DNA of 37,550 nt from Paracoccaceae bacterium (GTDB lineage: Bacteria > Pseudomonadota > Alphaproteobacteria > Rhodobacterales > Rhodobacteraceae), in contig JASJCC010000008.1 in the NCBI GenBank assembly GCA_030066175.1, positions 1 to 37,550 on the forward strand. The letters are read 5' to 3'. Below the pieces are notes generated by a model that did not search any database, was not told the origin of the DNA, and saw only the letters and a program-made list of their open reading frames with translations. The first letter of the stretch is position 1. The number at the start of each line of letters is the position of its first letter. The position numbers and the translations under genes are program-made. Positions 24,731 through 35,747 of this stretch are shown here, piece after piece.

Positions 24731-25144
24731 ATGACCCTGCGCGACCGTATCCAGAAGAGCTTTGACCGGCAGGCCCTGATGGCCACCCTGGGCGCGAGCC
24801 TGACGGGGGTGACGCCCGGGGCCGTCACGATCAGCTGCCCGGTCCTGCCCAACGCGACCCAGCAGCAGGGCATGGCGCATGGCGGGCTGATCTTTGCCAT
24901 CGGCGACAGTGCCGCGGGCTATTCGGCGCTCAGTCTTTTGCCCGAGGACCAAGAGGTGGTCACCTCCGAGCTCAAGATCAACTACATCGCGGCCGCCAAG
25001 GGCGGCAATCTGGTCGCCCGCGGCAAGGTTTACAAACCTGGCAAGCGGCTAATGGTGGTCGGGGCCGAGGTGTTCAGCCGACAGGGCGGTGCGGAAACGC
25101 TGATCGCAGTGCTGCAGGGCACAATGGTCCCGGTGCCGGCCTAA
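24731..25144 (+). CDS. PaaI-type hotdog-fold acyl-CoA thioesterase
   Basis: A predicted cytoplasmic thioesterase of 137 residues that hydrolyses an acyl- or aryl-CoA. The hotdog fold is marked by QGMAHGGLIFAIGDSAAGYSA, with H50 and D59 in the active-site region, and by VTSELKINYIAAAKGGNLVARGKV. This is the PaaI/YigI-like pattern; the physiological CoA ester cannot be told. It follows pdeM by 48 bases on the same strand. Its stop overlaps that of the convergent CDGSH gene by 4 bases. Confidence 0.9.
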   Translation: MTLRDRIQKSFDRQALMATLGASLTGVTPGAVTISCPVLPNATQQQGMAHGGLIFAIGDSAAGYSALSLLPEDQEVVTSELKINYIAAAKGGNLVARGKVYKPGKRLMVVGAEVFSRQGGAETLIAVLQGTMVPVPA

Positions 25145-25764
25145 CCTTCGAACCCGATCTCCTTGTGCGATCCATCGCAGAACGGCTTGTTCTTCGACGC
25201 GCCGCAGCGGCAGAGAAACGCCCGCCGCATCTTGCCGATGCCTTTGCCGGTGCCGGTGGTCAGCTCCATCGGCCCCTCCAGCTTGAGCGGCCCGTCCGGA
25301 ATCGCGGTCGCGATCAACGGGCCGTCCATCTCGATGGCCTCGGCATTGGCGTCGGTCTGCGGCTCTCCGGTGGCCGAGAAATCGGCGTCCACATGGGCGT
25401 AGTCGCAAAACGGCTTGTTCCCCGAGGCACCGCAGCGGCAAAGCGTGGCGCGCGCCATGGCCTCACCCTCGACATTCAGGTCTCCCGCAAGGGCAATCGG
25501 CCCGTTCTCCAGCACCGCGACGCGATTGATCCGGGGAGGAGTTTCGTTCAGCCCATCGTCCAGCCGCCGGAACGTCAAAGCCCCCGACGGGCAAGTTCGG
25601 ATCATCGCCGCGATCTCTTCGGCGGGGGCGGCGTCCGGTTCCACCCATGGCCGGCGCGACGGATCGAACACTTGTGGCAGCTTCAGATAGCAATTCCGCG
25701 CATGAATACAGCGCTTCATGTCAAAGCCAATCTCGATATTCGCGCCCTTGTAGGTCTTGGCCAT
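25141..25764 (-). CDS. Ferredoxin-like protein with two CDGSH iron-sulfur domains
   Basis: A predicted redox or iron-sulfur protein of 207 residues with three cluster-binding parts. The N-terminal 65 residues form a divergent ferredoxin-type module (C19, C25, C58; RCIHARNC, IRTCPSGAL). The first CDGSH site is C109, C111, C120 and H124 (CRCGASGNKPFCDYAH). The second is C185, C187, C196 and H200 (CRCGASKNKPFCDGSH). Each CDGSH site would hold a [2Fe-2S] cluster by three Cys and one His. GGGAGAG lies 5 bases before the ATG. The partner and pathway are unknown. It is divergent from the ArsR-AHSA1 pair and shares their 117-base regulatory gap. Confidence 0.9.
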   Translation of the reverse strand: MAKTYKGANIEIGFDMKRCIHARNCYLKLPQVFDPSRRPWVEPDAAPAEEIAAMIRTCPSGALTFRRLDDGLNETPPRINRVAVLENGPIALAGDLNVEGEAMARATLCRCGASGNKPFCDYAHVDADFSATGEPQTDANAEAIEMDGPLIATAIPDGPLKLEGPMELTTGTGKGIGKMRRAFLCRCGASKNKPFCDGSHKEIGFEG

Positions 25765-25851
25765 CAGTCTCTCCCATCACGTCTTCTACGGTAAGCCTAG
25801 CATGCCCACGGCAGAAGGCACGCTAAGAAGCACAACTCAGGGCTTTCATAA

Positions 25852-25867
25852 ATAACACAACCGTTAT
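25852..25867 (+). promoter_or_regulatory. Inverted repeat upstream of the ArsR-AHSA1 pair (candidate operator)
   Basis: ATAAC (25852-25856), six bases, then GTTAT (25863-25867) form an inverted repeat 14 bases before the ArsR ATG in an AT-rich island. This position suits autoregulation by the ArsR-type repressor. It was identified by eye and has no independent support. Confidence 0.45.
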
Positions 25868-25881
25868 ATAGTGATGATGTT

Positions 25882-26205
25882 ATGCAATTTGATTCAACCT
25901 TTGCCGCGCTTGCGGATCCAACCCGCCTGCAGATTGTCGCCCGCCTGGCCGAAACCGGGGAAGTGGACGCCACCGAGCTCGCGCGGCCCTTTGCGATCAG
26001 CCAGCCCGCCGTGTCACGGCACATCAAGGTGCTGGAGCAAGCGGGCTGGGTCACACGCCGCCGCGTGGGCACCCGCCGGCCCGTCCGGCTCAACCCGCAA
26101 AAGGTGGACGAGATCCACATTTGGACAGGCCGCCTGCGCGCGGCCTTGGCAGCGAACTACGCGCGGCTGGATGCGCTTTTGGACAGTGAGGAGAATGACC
26201 AATGA
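25882..26205 (+). CDS. ArsR-family transcriptional regulator paired with an AHSA1 protein
   Basis: A winged-helix repressor of 107 residues. FAALADPTRLQIVARLAETGEVDATELARPFAISQPAVSRHIKVLEQAGWV covers the dimerisation and recognition helices, and the wing is RRRVGTRRPVRLNPQKV. No metal-site cysteines are seen. It overlaps the downstream AHSA1 gene as ATGA, and such pairs are a recurring two-gene unit in bacteria. It probably represses its own operon through the inverted repeat at 25852. Confidence 0.9.
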   Translation: MQFDSTFAALADPTRLQIVARLAETGEVDATELARPFAISQPAVSRHIKVLEQAGWVTRRRVGTRRPVRLNPQKVDEIHIWTGRLRAALAANYARLDALLDSEENDQ

Positions 26206-26675
26206 CAAAGATGCTGATGGAACGCGTCGGCGACACCGATCTGCGCGTCACACGGCGCTTTAACGCGCCGCCGCAAGCGGTCTATGACGCGCATGTGCAA
26301 GAGGAAAAAGTCAAACAATGGATGCTTGGCCCCGAAGGCTGGACTATGCCGCATTGCCAAGTCGATGCCCGCCCCGGCGGCGCGTTTTCCTATACCTGGG
26401 CCAATGAGGACGGCGAAAGCTTTACCATCCGCGGCACCTTTCTCGACTTCGATCCGCCGCACCGCATCGTGCATGAAGAGACCATGGAGATGGGGGATCA
26501 GACCCCACCGATGAGCCGCGTCACTACCGATTTCGCCGCGGATGCCGGTGGCACCTTGATGACCATGGTGATCTCGTATGACAGCCCCGAGGCCCGCGAG
26601 GCTGCGGTCGCCTCGGGCATGGAAGAGGGTATGGCCTTCAGCTACGACAACCTCGACAGGTTGGTGTCGGGCTGA
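26202..26675 (+). CDS. SRPBCC/AHSA1 family protein
   Basis: A 157-residue START-like fold protein (Aha1 C-terminal/CalC type) with a hydrophobic ligand cavity. Diagnostic segments are TRRFNAPPQAVYDAHVQEEKVKQWM, the DARPGGAFSYTWANEDGESFTIRG strands, FLDFDPPHRIVHEE, and a closing helix with MEEGMAFSYDNLDRLV. The ligand is unknown. A GAGGAG ribosome binding site lies inside the end of the ArsR gene, and the starts and stops overlap, so the pair is co-translated. It converges on folD with only 8 bases between the stop codons. Confidence 0.9.
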   Translation: MTKMLMERVGDTDLRVTRRFNAPPQAVYDAHVQEEKVKQWMLGPEGWTMPHCQVDARPGGAFSYTWANEDGESFTIRGTFLDFDPPHRIVHEETMEMGDQTPPMSRVTTDFAADAGGTLMTMVISYDSPEAREAAVASGMEEGMAFSYDNLDRLVSG

Positions 26676-26683
26676 GCGGCGCG

Positions 26684-27586
26684 TTACGCGGTCAGCCCCT
26701 CCGGCTCGGCGAGCCCATTGGCGCGGCAGCAGGCGGTGACCGTGTTGGCCAGCAGGCAGGCGATGGTCATCGGACCAACCCCGCCGGGCACCGGTGTAAT
26801 GGCACCCGCCACGGCTGCGCAACTGTCGTAGTCACAATCGCCAACCAGCCGGGTCTTGCCCTCACCCTTCTCCGGCGCATCGATCCGGTTGATGCCCACA
26901 TCGATCACCGTGGCACCGGGCTTGATCCAGTCACCAGGCACCATCTCGGGCCGACCCACGGCGGCCACAACAATATCGGCGCGGCGGACAACCTCAGGCA
27001 GGTCCTTGGTGCGCGAATGGGCGATGGTGACAGTGCAACTGTCACCCAGCAACAGCTGCGCCATCGGCTTGCCGACAATGTTCGACCGGCCAATCACCAC
27101 GGCATCCATCCCGGACAAGCTGCCATGAAAATCGCGCAGCATCATCAGACAGCCCAAAGGCGTGCAGGGAACCATGCTCTTCTGCCCGGTCCCCAGCAAC
27201 CCGACATTCGAGATATGAAACCCGTCCACGTCCTTGGCCGGATCGATGCTGTTGATCACCAGGTCTTCATTCAGATGCCCCGGCAGCGGCAGCTGCACCA
27301 GAATGCCGTGCACCGCCTCGTCGGCGTTCAACGCAGCAATCAGCGCCAAAAGGTCAGCCTCGGAGGTGTCGGCGTCCAGCTTGTGCTCGATCGAGTTCAT
27401 CCCCACCTCAACCGTCATCTTACCTTTCGAGCGGACATAGACCTGGCTTGCCGGGTCTTCCCCCACCAGCACAACCGCCAACCCAGGCGTGATGCCGTGC
27501 TCCGCCTTCAGCCGCGCCACATGTTCAGCCACTTGCCCGCGCACCTTGGCGGCAAAGGCTTTGCCATCGATGATCTCTGCCGTCAT
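26684..27586 (-). CDS. folD: Bifunctional methylene-THF dehydrogenase / methenyl-THF cyclohydrolase
   Basis: FolD interconverts 5,10-methylene-, methenyl- and 10-formyl-tetrahydrofolate using NADP(H). The 300-residue product carries the catalytic Tyr-Lys pair in [20 protein letters not shown], the PAKDVDGFH motif, a Rossmann [18 protein letters not shown] and the closing [14 protein letters not shown]. The ATG at 27586 has AAAGGAAAGAGG immediately upstream. It is placed after fhs on the same strand with 79 bases between, so the two probably form one C1-folate unit with an intervening stem-loop. Confidence 0.97.
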   Translation of the reverse strand: MTAEIIDGKAFAAKVRGQVAEHVARLKAEHGITPGLAVVLVGEDPASQVYVRSKGKMTVEVGMNSIEHKLDADTSEADLLALIAALNADEAVHGILVQLPLPGHLNEDLVINSIDPAKDVDGFHISNVGLLGTGQKSMVPCTPLGCLMMLRDFHGSLSGMDAVVIGRSNIVGKPMAQLLLGDSCTVTIAHSRTKDLPEVVRRADIVVAAVGRPEMVPGDWIKPGATVIDVGINRIDAPEKGEGKTRLVGDCDYDSCAAVAGAITPVPGGVGPMTIACLLANTVTACCRANGLAEPEGLTA

Positions 27587-27615
27587 GCCTCTTTCCTTTC
27601 GTGACCAAACCCACG

Positions 27616-27665
27616 GGACGGCGGGCGGGGCGATGCTGCTTGCAGCGAGCGGCGCCCCGCCGTCC
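27616..27665 (-). other. Large stem-loop between fhs and folD
   Basis: GGACGGCGG at one end (from 27616) pairs with CCGCCGTCC at the other (to 27665). The inner GGGGC/GCCCC pairs around a loop that itself contains CTGC/GCAG. It begins at the base after the fhs stop. There is no T-run, so it looks like an intercistronic mRNA structure or a repeat element rather than a terminator. Confidence 0.65.
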
Positions 27666-29342
27666 TCAGAACAACCCTTCGATCTGCCCATCCGCGTTAA
27701 GGCGGATATTCTCCGCCGACGGTACGCGCGGCAGGCCCGGCATCGTCATGATCTCACCGCAGACCACCACGATAAACCCCGCCCCCGCCGACAGCCGCAC
27801 CTCGCGCACCGGCACGCTGAACCCGGTCGGCGCGCCGCGCTGGTTGGGATCGGTGCTGAACGAATACTGCGTCTTGGCCATGCAAACCGGCAGGTTGCCA
27901 TAACCCTGCTCTTCCCAGAGCTGCAACTGGCCCAAAATCTTCTGATCCATCACCGCCGCGTCCGCGCGATAGATCTTTTGCGCAATCGTCTGCACCTTGT
28001 CGGCCAAAGACATCTCGTCGGGATAGATCGGCGCAAACTCCGCCTCATCGCGGTCGATCACCTCAACCACCTTTCGCGCCAGATCGGCCGAGCCTTCGGA
28101 TCCCAGCTCCCAATGCCGCGACAACACCGCCTCGGCCCCTTGCGACGCCACATACTCCTTGACCGCCTGAACCTCCGCCTCGGTGTCGGTGACAAAGTGG
28201 TTGATCGCAACCACCACCGGCACACCAAAGCTCTTCAGGTTCTCGATATGCCGACCCAGGTTCGCGCAGCCCGCCTGCACGGCCGACACGTTCTCGGCGC
28301 CCAGATCGGCCTTGGCGACACCACCGTTCATCTTCATCGCCCGCACGGTCGCCACACAGACCACCACAGACGGCGCGAGCCCCGCCTTGCGGCACTTGAT
28401 GTTCATGAACTTTTCGGCCCCCAGATCGGCGCCAAAGCCCGCCTCTGTCACCACGTAATCCGCCAGCTTCAACGCCGTGGTCGTCGCGATGACCGAATTG
28501 CAGCCATGCGCGATATTGGCAAACGGGCCGCCATGTACGAATGCCGGGTTGTTCTCCAGCGTCTGCACCAGATTGGGCTGCATCGCGTCCTTCAACAGCA
28601 CCGTCATCGCGCCTTCGGCCTTGATATCCCGGCAATAAACGGGTGAGCGATCGCGCCGGTAGGCGACAATCATGTCGCCCAGACGCTTTTCCAGGTCCTT
28701 CAGATCCTTGGCCAAACACAGGATCGCCATCACTTCCGACGCCACGGTGATGTCAAACCCGGCCTCGCGCGGAAACCCATTGGCCACACCCCCCAATGAC
28801 GCCGTGATCTGGCGCAAAGCCCGGTCGTTCATATCGACGACCCGCCGCCAGACCACGCGGCGCACATCGATCTCACATTCGTTGCCCCAATAGACATGGT
28901 TGTCGATCATCGCGGACAGCAGGCTGTGGGCGCTGGTGATAGCGTGGAAATCGCCGGTGAAATGCAGGTTCATGTCCTCCATCGGCACCACCTGCGCCAT
29001 GCCACCGCCGGCGGCCCCGCCCTTCATGCCGAAATTCGGCCCCAGAGAGGCTTCGCGGATGCAGATACAGGCGTTCTTGCCAATGGCGTTCAGACCGTCC
29101 CCCAGCCCCACGGTGGTCGTGGTCTTTCCCTCCCCCGCCGGGGTTGGGTTGATCGCCGTGACAAGGATCAGCTTGCCGTTTTCGCGCCCCTGAACCGAGT
29201 TGATGAACTCCTGGCTGACCTTGGCCTTGTCATGGCCATAGGGCAGCAGATGCTCCGAGGCGATGCCCAGCTTGGCACCGATCTCCTGGATTGGCTGTTT
29301 GTTGGCCTCGCGGGCGATTTCGATGTCGGTCTTAAAGCTCAT
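27666..29342 (-). CDS. fhs: Formate-tetrahydrofolate ligase
   Basis: This enzyme makes 10-formyl-THF from formate, THF and ATP, or runs in reverse to yield ATP. The 558-residue product has the phosphate loop [18 protein letters not shown] (about 66-83), [40 protein letters not shown] and [20 protein letters not shown], all typical. The ATG at 29342 has AGGGA 8 bases upstream and starts the conserved region ([14 protein letters not shown]). With folD downstream it forms a formate-to-methylene-THF route, useful for one-carbon metabolism in marine alphaproteobacteria. Confidence 0.97.
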   Translation of the reverse strand: MSFKTDIEIAREANKQPIQEIGAKLGIASEHLLPYGHDKAKVSQEFINSVQGRENGKLILVTAINPTPAGEGKTTTTVGLGDGLNAIGKNACICIREASLGPNFGMKGGAAGGGMAQVVPMEDMNLHFTGDFHAITSAHSLLSAMIDNHVYWGNECEIDVRRVVWRRVVDMNDRALRQITASLGGVANGFPREAGFDITVASEVMAILCLAKDLKDLEKRLGDMIVAYRRDRSPVYCRDIKAEGAMTVLLKDAMQPNLVQTLENNPAFVHGGPFANIAHGCNSVIATTTALKLADYVVTEAGFGADLGAEKFMNIKCRKAGLAPSVVVCVATVRAMKMNGGVAKADLGAENVSAVQAGCANLGRHIENLKSFGVPVVVAINHFVTDTEAEVQAVKEYVASQGAEAVLSRHWELGSEGSADLARKVVEVIDRDEAEFAPIYPDEMSLADKVQTIAQKIYRADAAVMDQKILGQLQLWEEQGYGNLPVCMAKTQYSFSTDPNQRGAPTGFSVPVREVRLSAGAGFIVVVCGEIMTMPGLPRVPSAENIRLNADGQIEGLF

Positions 29343-29475
29343 TTGGCGCGGTCCCTGTTGCATGGGCAATCGATTACTGCCCCACGCATACCTGTGCATA
29401 CAACTAAGCGGCGCCGCGAATCCGACATTTCCCGGTGTTCTTGCGGCGCATTGCCTTCGCCTGTGTCGCGCATCG

Positions 29476-29497
29476 GAAACCCGCGCCCTTAGCGGGT
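29476..29497 (-). terminator. Weak terminator-like hairpin after the MOSC gene
   Basis: ACCCGC (29479-29484) pairs with GCGGGT (29492-29497). On the minus strand three Ts follow. It lies just after the MOSC stop and before the fhs leader. The short T-run makes termination uncertain. Confidence 0.45.
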
Positions 29498-29504
29498 CGC
29501 CAGA

Positions 29505-30089
29505 TCAGCCCTCAGGCGCCCAGGCCCTCTGGTCCGGCACATGCAGGCGCAACGTATCGCCAATCGCCAGCCGGCCCGGCCGTTCCACCCAGGCGGTAAC
29601 CCCGCGACGCCCTAGGGCTGCCGGTTTGAACGCCTTGCCGTAGCCGGGTTGGACCGCCTCGATCTCCTTCGCCGGCAAGGTGCAGGGGCGGTTCTCCATG
29701 TCCACCACCAGCGTCACCCCATCCGGCCCCTGCAGCCGGGACGAGGGCGGGATACGTGTGAAATCGGGAATGCCTTCCACCACCATCGACGCGCCCAGCA
29801 GAGTCGGATCGACCTCGGGCAAGTCCATGTCGCGCGCAATGGCGGCCATATCCTCCCCCGACAGGATCGACAGCTGGCGGACATTGGCAATTTCCGTGCC
29901 GCGCGGGTGCTGCGACGTGACCCGCGAACAGGAAGGCCGCGTCTTACCAGCATGGCGTTCACCCACTGGCCCGTCCCAGGTCAGTTCCATGTCCGATATG
30001 GCCGCCCCGGCGATCCCTGTGCCCTCAGGCGGCACCGCGCCCAGCCAAATGACCTCGGCCATGTAATCCGTTGGTTTCAAAGCAGGCAT
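29505..30089 (-). CDS. MOSC domain-containing protein
   Basis: A 194-residue MOSC-fold protein. The family binds sulfurated molybdenum cofactor or handles abstracted sulfur through a conserved cysteine, here in MENRPCTLPAKEI. ARQLSILSGEDMAAIA-like and RRGVTAWVERPGRLAIGDTL segments mark the fold. AGGAGA precedes the ATG by 6 bases, which decides the start. Xanthine dehydrogenase in this window also needs sulfurated cofactor, but the genes are 20 kb apart, so a link is only a suggestion. Confidence 0.85.
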   Translation of the reverse strand: MPALKPTDYMAEVIWLGAVPPEGTGIAGAAISDMELTWDGPVGERHAGKTRPSCSRVTSQHPRGTEIANVRQLSILSGEDMAAIARDMDLPEVDPTLLGASMVVEGIPDFTRIPPSSRLQGPDGVTLVVDMENRPCTLPAKEIEAVQPGYGKAFKPAALGRRGVTAWVERPGRLAIGDTLRLHVPDQRAWAPEG

Positions 30090-30179
30090 CAAAATTCTCC
30101 TGTAAATACAAACAGAATGCCCGCATAGGTAGAACTGTCAATAGCAATAACAGGTTGTGATCAGCGCGTGACCGTAGGC

Positions 30180-30952
30180 TCAGAGGCGCAGAGTGAAAAA
30201 CAGGCGCCGGAAGGGGAAGAGCACCGAGCCGTCGGCCTGGGTGTGATAGGCCGATCCGATCACGTCTTCATAGGCGGCGATCAGCTGCGCCTGCTCCTCC
30301 GTCGACAGCGCCTGCAGGATCGGGCGGGCATAAGTCGGCTCGGTAAAACGGCGCACCGGATGCGCCTGCGCGTCCGGGGGCAAAACCTGATAGTATTCGG
30401 TCTCCCACATGTCGAACTGCCCGAGCGGGGAGAGGATCTCCTGATAGGTCACCGGCGGCAGAACACCCGGGCCGCCATGGGTGTCAAAACGCTCTGGGAA
30501 CAGCTCATCGGCCAGAGACATCCACAGCCGGTGTGACGGCGCCTTGTTCTGATGGGGCATCTGCACCGCCAGCACACCGCCGTCTGCCAGCATCCCCGCC
30601 AGGCGCGGCAGCAGCACCTGGTGATCGCCGGCCCATTGCAACGCCGCGTTGGAAAAGATCAGCGCTTGCGGCTCTGGCGCCGCCCACGTTGCGGCATCCC
30701 CTTTGACCAGCGTATCGTAAACACCGGTCTCTTGCGCTGCGGCCAGCATGGCCGGGCTAAGGTCGATCCCGGTCAGCGGCCGTTGCAGCTGCGCCAGGGC
30801 CGGCCCCACCGCGCCGCTGCCGCAGCCCAATTCGGTGACCGGACCATCGGGCAGGCCGCCCACCGCGCGCAGCAGATCAATCCCGGGCCGCAAACGCAAA
30901 CCCCGGAACCTGTCATAGGCCCCGGGGTTCCAGTCATGTTCTGCGTCAACCG

Positions 30953-30956
<4 letters not shown>
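30180..30956 (-). CDS. tam: SAM-dependent methyltransferase, trans-aconitate 2-methyltransferase-like
   Basis: A Rossmann-fold methyltransferase of 258 residues. Motif I is [15 protein letters not shown], the acidic ribose-binding residue is in [11 protein letters not shown], and [12 protein letters not shown] is characteristic of the Tam subfamily, as is the opening [22 protein letters not shown]. Tam methylates trans-aconitate, an inhibitor of aconitase, and acts in the cytosol. The start overlaps the ftsH stop as ATGA, so it is coupled to ftsH; this is the last gene of the Tol-Pal-TilS-FtsH run. Confidence 0.87.
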
Positions 30957-32875
<1,919 letters not shown>

Positions 32876-32882
32876 GGGGAAA

Positions 32883-32889
32883 CTCCTTT
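32883..32889 (-). promoter_or_regulatory. Strong ribosome binding site that fixes the TTG start of ftsH
   Basis: On the minus strand AAAGGAG is followed by seven bases and then TTG, which encodes the family-conserved first residue. No ATG or GTG is suitably placed. Confidence 0.85.
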
Positions 32890-32903
32890 GAATGGCAGAC
32901 AGT

Positions 32904-32917
32904 CCTGCCGTGGCAGG
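32904..32917 (-). other. Stem-loop in the tilS-ftsH gap
   Basis: CCTGCC (32904-32909) and GGCAGG (32912-32917) form a perfect inverted repeat in the 79-base gap upstream of ftsH. There is no T-run. It may modulate ftsH expression or mark an mRNA processing site. Confidence 0.4.
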
Positions 32918-32954
32918 GCCTTTGATCAATAACATAGCTATCGGTCGCAGGCAT

Positions 32955-34319
32955 TCAATGCGAAAGAAGAAACGCGGTGAAACTGCGCTGCGGGCGTCCA
33001 AAGGGGCGCAGCTGGGTGGTCCCGCCAGGACCGATGCAAAGAGCATCGCAGGCGATCAGCGTTTCGCCCTCCCAGATCGACGGCAAGGACCGTGCCGAGG
33101 CATGCGGCGGCGCATCTACCGGCTGGTCGCCGGTTGCCTGCTGCCAGCCGTCTTCATTGAGCGGCCGTACGCGCAGGTTGCTGCCGTTTTGCGCGTTCAA
33201 ACCGAGGTCCGACACCCACCAGCGGCCGTCCCAAAGCGCGTTGCCGTCTAGCCTGTCGATATCCGGGCCAACCGCCTGCAATTCACGAAAAATGCGCAAC
33301 CGGTCGCGCTCCATCCGCGCTTCGCAGCCATGTAATGTGCCGCCTCCGCCGCTGAGCAGCCGGTCAAGGAGCGCGGAAAGAGGCGCGCCGCGTGGGCGAT
33401 AGTCTGTGCATGCAATGAACTGTAACGCATGTGACAGCAGGCGCCGTTGCGTATCGCGCTCAATCGATTGAAACCCGGTCCGGTCAAACAAAAGCTCGCC
33501 GGTTGGCGCACCGTGGCTATGCCCTTCCTGGCCGATCTCTTGCCACACCTGTGCTGCGCGGGCCCGCAGGGCATCGCGCGCCTCCGCCAAACGCGCCGCA
33601 GTGGCGGCAAGCATGTCGGTGTCGAACCCGAGTTCTTCGAAGCTGGCAAATGCCTGCCGGATTTCCGCCCGCACATAGCGCGTGTCTTCGTTGGTCGGAT
33701 CCTCGACCCAGCGTCCTTTCAAGGTGCGCAGATAGTGGCGCAGTTCGTCCCGGCGCATCCCCAGACAGGGACGGATCAACGTGAAACCGTCTGTGCGCCC
33801 GGCATCGGGCGGTTGATCGCCGGTGATGTCCCCCTTGGCCGTACCCTCAGTAAAGACCGAACGTTGCGCCGCCATCGCGGACAGCCCTTCGACACCCGAT
33901 CCCCGTTGCAGCCGCATCAGAAAGGTTTCGGCCACATCGTCGCGTGTGTGTGCCATCAAAATATGCTGAATCCCGCCCCGCCATTGATCAATCAGGTCCA
34001 GCCGCGCGCGGCGGGCGGCGTCCATCTTGTTGCCTTGCCCAACCCAGTCCCAAGTCAAGGTGGCATGCGGATGACCCAAAGCGCGCGCCTCTTCGGCGAC
34101 CAGGGCCGCCTCGTCCGCGCTTTCGAGCCGCAAGCCGTGATCGATGGTCACCACCCACAGTTTCACCCCCCAGCGATGCGCCCAATTATGCGCCAGCGTC
34201 AGCATCGCCATGCTGTCGCCGCCGCCCGAGACGGCCAAAGCGATGTCGGTTGGGAAATCCGGACCCAAGAGCTGGCCCATGGCGTCGGCATAGCGTTGGT
34301 CGAGCGAGGTCTCTGTCAC
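32955..34319 (-). CDS. tilS: tRNA(Ile)-lysidine synthase
   Basis: TilS converts cytidine 34 of the CAU-anticodon tRNA-Ile to lysidine with ATP, changing its decoding from AUG to AUA. The 454-residue product has the PP-loop SGGGDS (31-36), [35 protein letters not shown] and [15 protein letters not shown], and then a less conserved C-terminal domain. The start is GTG, overlapping the cpoB stop as GTGA. It sits between cpoB and ftsH, as usual in Rhodobacterales. Confidence 0.95.
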   Translation of the reverse strand: MTETSLDQRYADAMGQLLGPDFPTDIALAVSGGGDSMAMLTLAHNWAHRWGVKLWVVTIDHGLRLESADEAALVAEEARALGHPHATLTWDWVGQGNKMDAARRARLDLIDQWRGGIQHILMAHTRDDVAETFLMRLQRGSGVEGLSAMAAQRSVFTEGTAKGDITGDQPPDAGRTDGFTLIRPCLGMRRDELRHYLRTLKGRWVEDPTNEDTRYVRAEIRQAFASFEELGFDTDMLAATAARLAEARDALRARAAQVWQEIGQEGHSHGAPTGELLFDRTGFQSIERDTQRRLLSHALQFIACTDYRPRGAPLSALLDRLLSGGGGTLHGCEARMERDRLRIFRELQAVGPDIDRLDGNALWDGRWWVSDLGLNAQNGSNLRVRPLNEDGWQQATGDQPVDAPPHASARSLPSIWEGETLIACDALCIGPGGTTQLRPFGRPQRSFTAFLLSH

Positions 34320-35137
34320 GGACAGGTCAGTTGCGCCAGCGCCGCCTGCGCGTCCGCGACCGCCGCAGCCCCCGGGTACCGCCCCGCAACCTCTTGCAGC
34401 GTCACGCAGGCCTCGGGGATCGACCCAAGATCGGCCAAAGCGACCCCCAGACGCCAGAGCGCCTCGGGCGCGACCTCGGCATCGGGGTAACCGGAATAGG
34501 CGTCGAGGAAGCGGCGTGCGGCCTCTCGTGTGTCGCCCAGCGCCTTCAACGCCCGGCCTTCGCCCAGCAAAGCGGCCGCCTCCAGCGGGCCCTGCGGATA
34601 GGTCATGCGGAAGGTGGCGAATTTCTCGGCCGCGTCGCGGTGGTTGCCGGCGGCAAACGCCTCTTGCGCGGCACGAAAATCGGTTTCCTCGCTCATCGCC
34701 AGTTGCACCCCGCCAGAGGGCAATGTGCTTTGCGCAGGCGGCGGTGCCGCGGGTGTCTGCGCCGCTGTCTGACCACCCAAAGGTGCGGTTTGCCCCAACG
34801 CGCCGATATCGCAGCCGGGTTCCATCTCACAAATGCGAAACTCCAGATCGCCCAGCCGGTTGCTGCCGTCCTTGACCACCTGCTCAATGCGGAAACCCAA
34901 CTCTTCGGTCTTGGCGGTCACCCGCTGCAGCTCCACCTCGATCGAGGTGATGCGGTCCAGCGCGCTGCCGCCCAGCGCCACGCCACTGTCGCCGGATGTG
35001 GCCAGTTCCTGCTTGAGACGCTGCAATTCCGAGGTCAGCACCGCCAGATCCTGGCGGATATCGGCCAGAGTTTCGGCCTGCGCGGGCAGAACCCCCGCGC
35101 AGAGCAACAAAGTCAGTGCAAACCCCAGCCGTCGCAT
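34316..35137 (-). CDS. cpoB: Tol-Pal system coordinator CpoB (YbgF)
   Basis: A periplasmic protein that links peptidoglycan synthesis with Tol-Pal during constriction. The 273-residue product has a signal peptide (MRRLGFALTLLLCAGVLPAQA) and a coiled coil over about residues 25-85 (DLAVLTSELQRLKQEL, SIEVELQRVTAKTEEL). A Pro/Ala/Gln linker follows, and then a C-terminal TPR domain from about 150 (FRAAQEAFAAGNHRDAAEKF). It starts 4 bases after the pal stop and overlaps tilS by 4 bases. Confidence 0.93.
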   Translation of the reverse strand: MRRLGFALTLLLCAGVLPAQAETLADIRQDLAVLTSELQRLKQELATSGDSGVALGGSALDRITSIEVELQRVTAKTEELGFRIEQVVKDGSNRLGDLEFRICEMEPGCDIGALGQTAPLGGQTAAQTPAAPPPAQSTLPSGGVQLAMSEETDFRAAQEAFAAGNHRDAAEKFATFRMTYPQGPLEAAALLGEGRALKALGDTREAARRFLDAYSGYPDAEVAPEALWRLGVALADLGSIPEACVTLQEVAGRYPGAAAVADAQAALAQLTCP

Positions 35138-35141
35138 CAGA

Positions 35142-35669
35142 TCACCCCGTCAAACCGGCCGAGATGATGGTCACGGCGCGCCGGTTCTTGGCGTAGCAGG
35201 CTTCTTCCGAGCACACTTCAATCGGGCGTTCCTTGCCATAGCTGACGAATTTCAACCGGCTGCCGGCCACACCTTTGGAAATCAGGTACTCCATCACCGC
35301 ATTCGCCCGTCGCGCGCCCAAAGCGAGGTTATATTCCCGCGTGCCCTGTTCGTCGGCATGGCCTTCGATCACCGCCAGATAGTCGGGATTGGTCAGCAAC
35401 CACTGCGCCTGCCCCTCCAGCGTCGCCCGCGCCTCGGGGCCGAGGGTTGACTGATCGACGGCAAAGAGCACGCGGTCTCCCACGGTCTGCTGGAAATAGG
35501 CGGAGGAAGTGGGATCGTTGGCGCTGCCCGGGATGATCCCGGTGCTCTGGCCTGTCCCAGCCCCGGCGCCACCGCCGCCGCTTGGATCATTGTCGAACCG
35601 GTCCGCATTGGTGCAGGCGCCGACCGCCAGCGCCGCCACCAGCATCAGGGCTTTGGATGTGTGTTTCAT
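35142..35669 (-). CDS. pal: Peptidoglycan-associated lipoprotein Pal
   Basis: An outer-membrane lipoprotein that binds peptidoglycan and TolB. The 175-residue product has a lipoprotein signal with the lipobox LAVGAC, then a glycine-rich linker. The OmpA-like domain carries VIEGHADEQGTREYNLALGARRANAV. The closing GKERPIEVCSEEACYAKNRRAV matches alphaproteobacterial Pal. The ATG at 35669 was chosen for the lipoprotein signal and a CAGGAA site upstream. It lies 78 bases after tolB and 4 bases before cpoB. Confidence 0.95.
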   Translation of the reverse strand: MKHTSKALMLVAALAVGACTNADRFDNDPSGGGGAGAGTGQSTGIIPGSANDPTSSAYFQQTVGDRVLFAVDQSTLGPEARATLEGQAQWLLTNPDYLAVIEGHADEQGTREYNLALGARRANAVMEYLISKGVAGSRLKFVSYGKERPIEVCSEEACYAKNRRAVTIISAGLTG

Positions 35670-35747
35670 GTTGTTTATTCCTGCTCTTATCATTGCCGGC
35701 AGGCTATCACAGCGCTGCCGCGTTTGGAATTCACCTGTGGTCATGCG

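Noticed and set aside
29343-29504. Possible folate or other riboswitch in the fhs leader
   Set aside because: No conserved riboswitch core was recognised; only a weak terminator-like hairpin of the upstream MOSC gene is seen.
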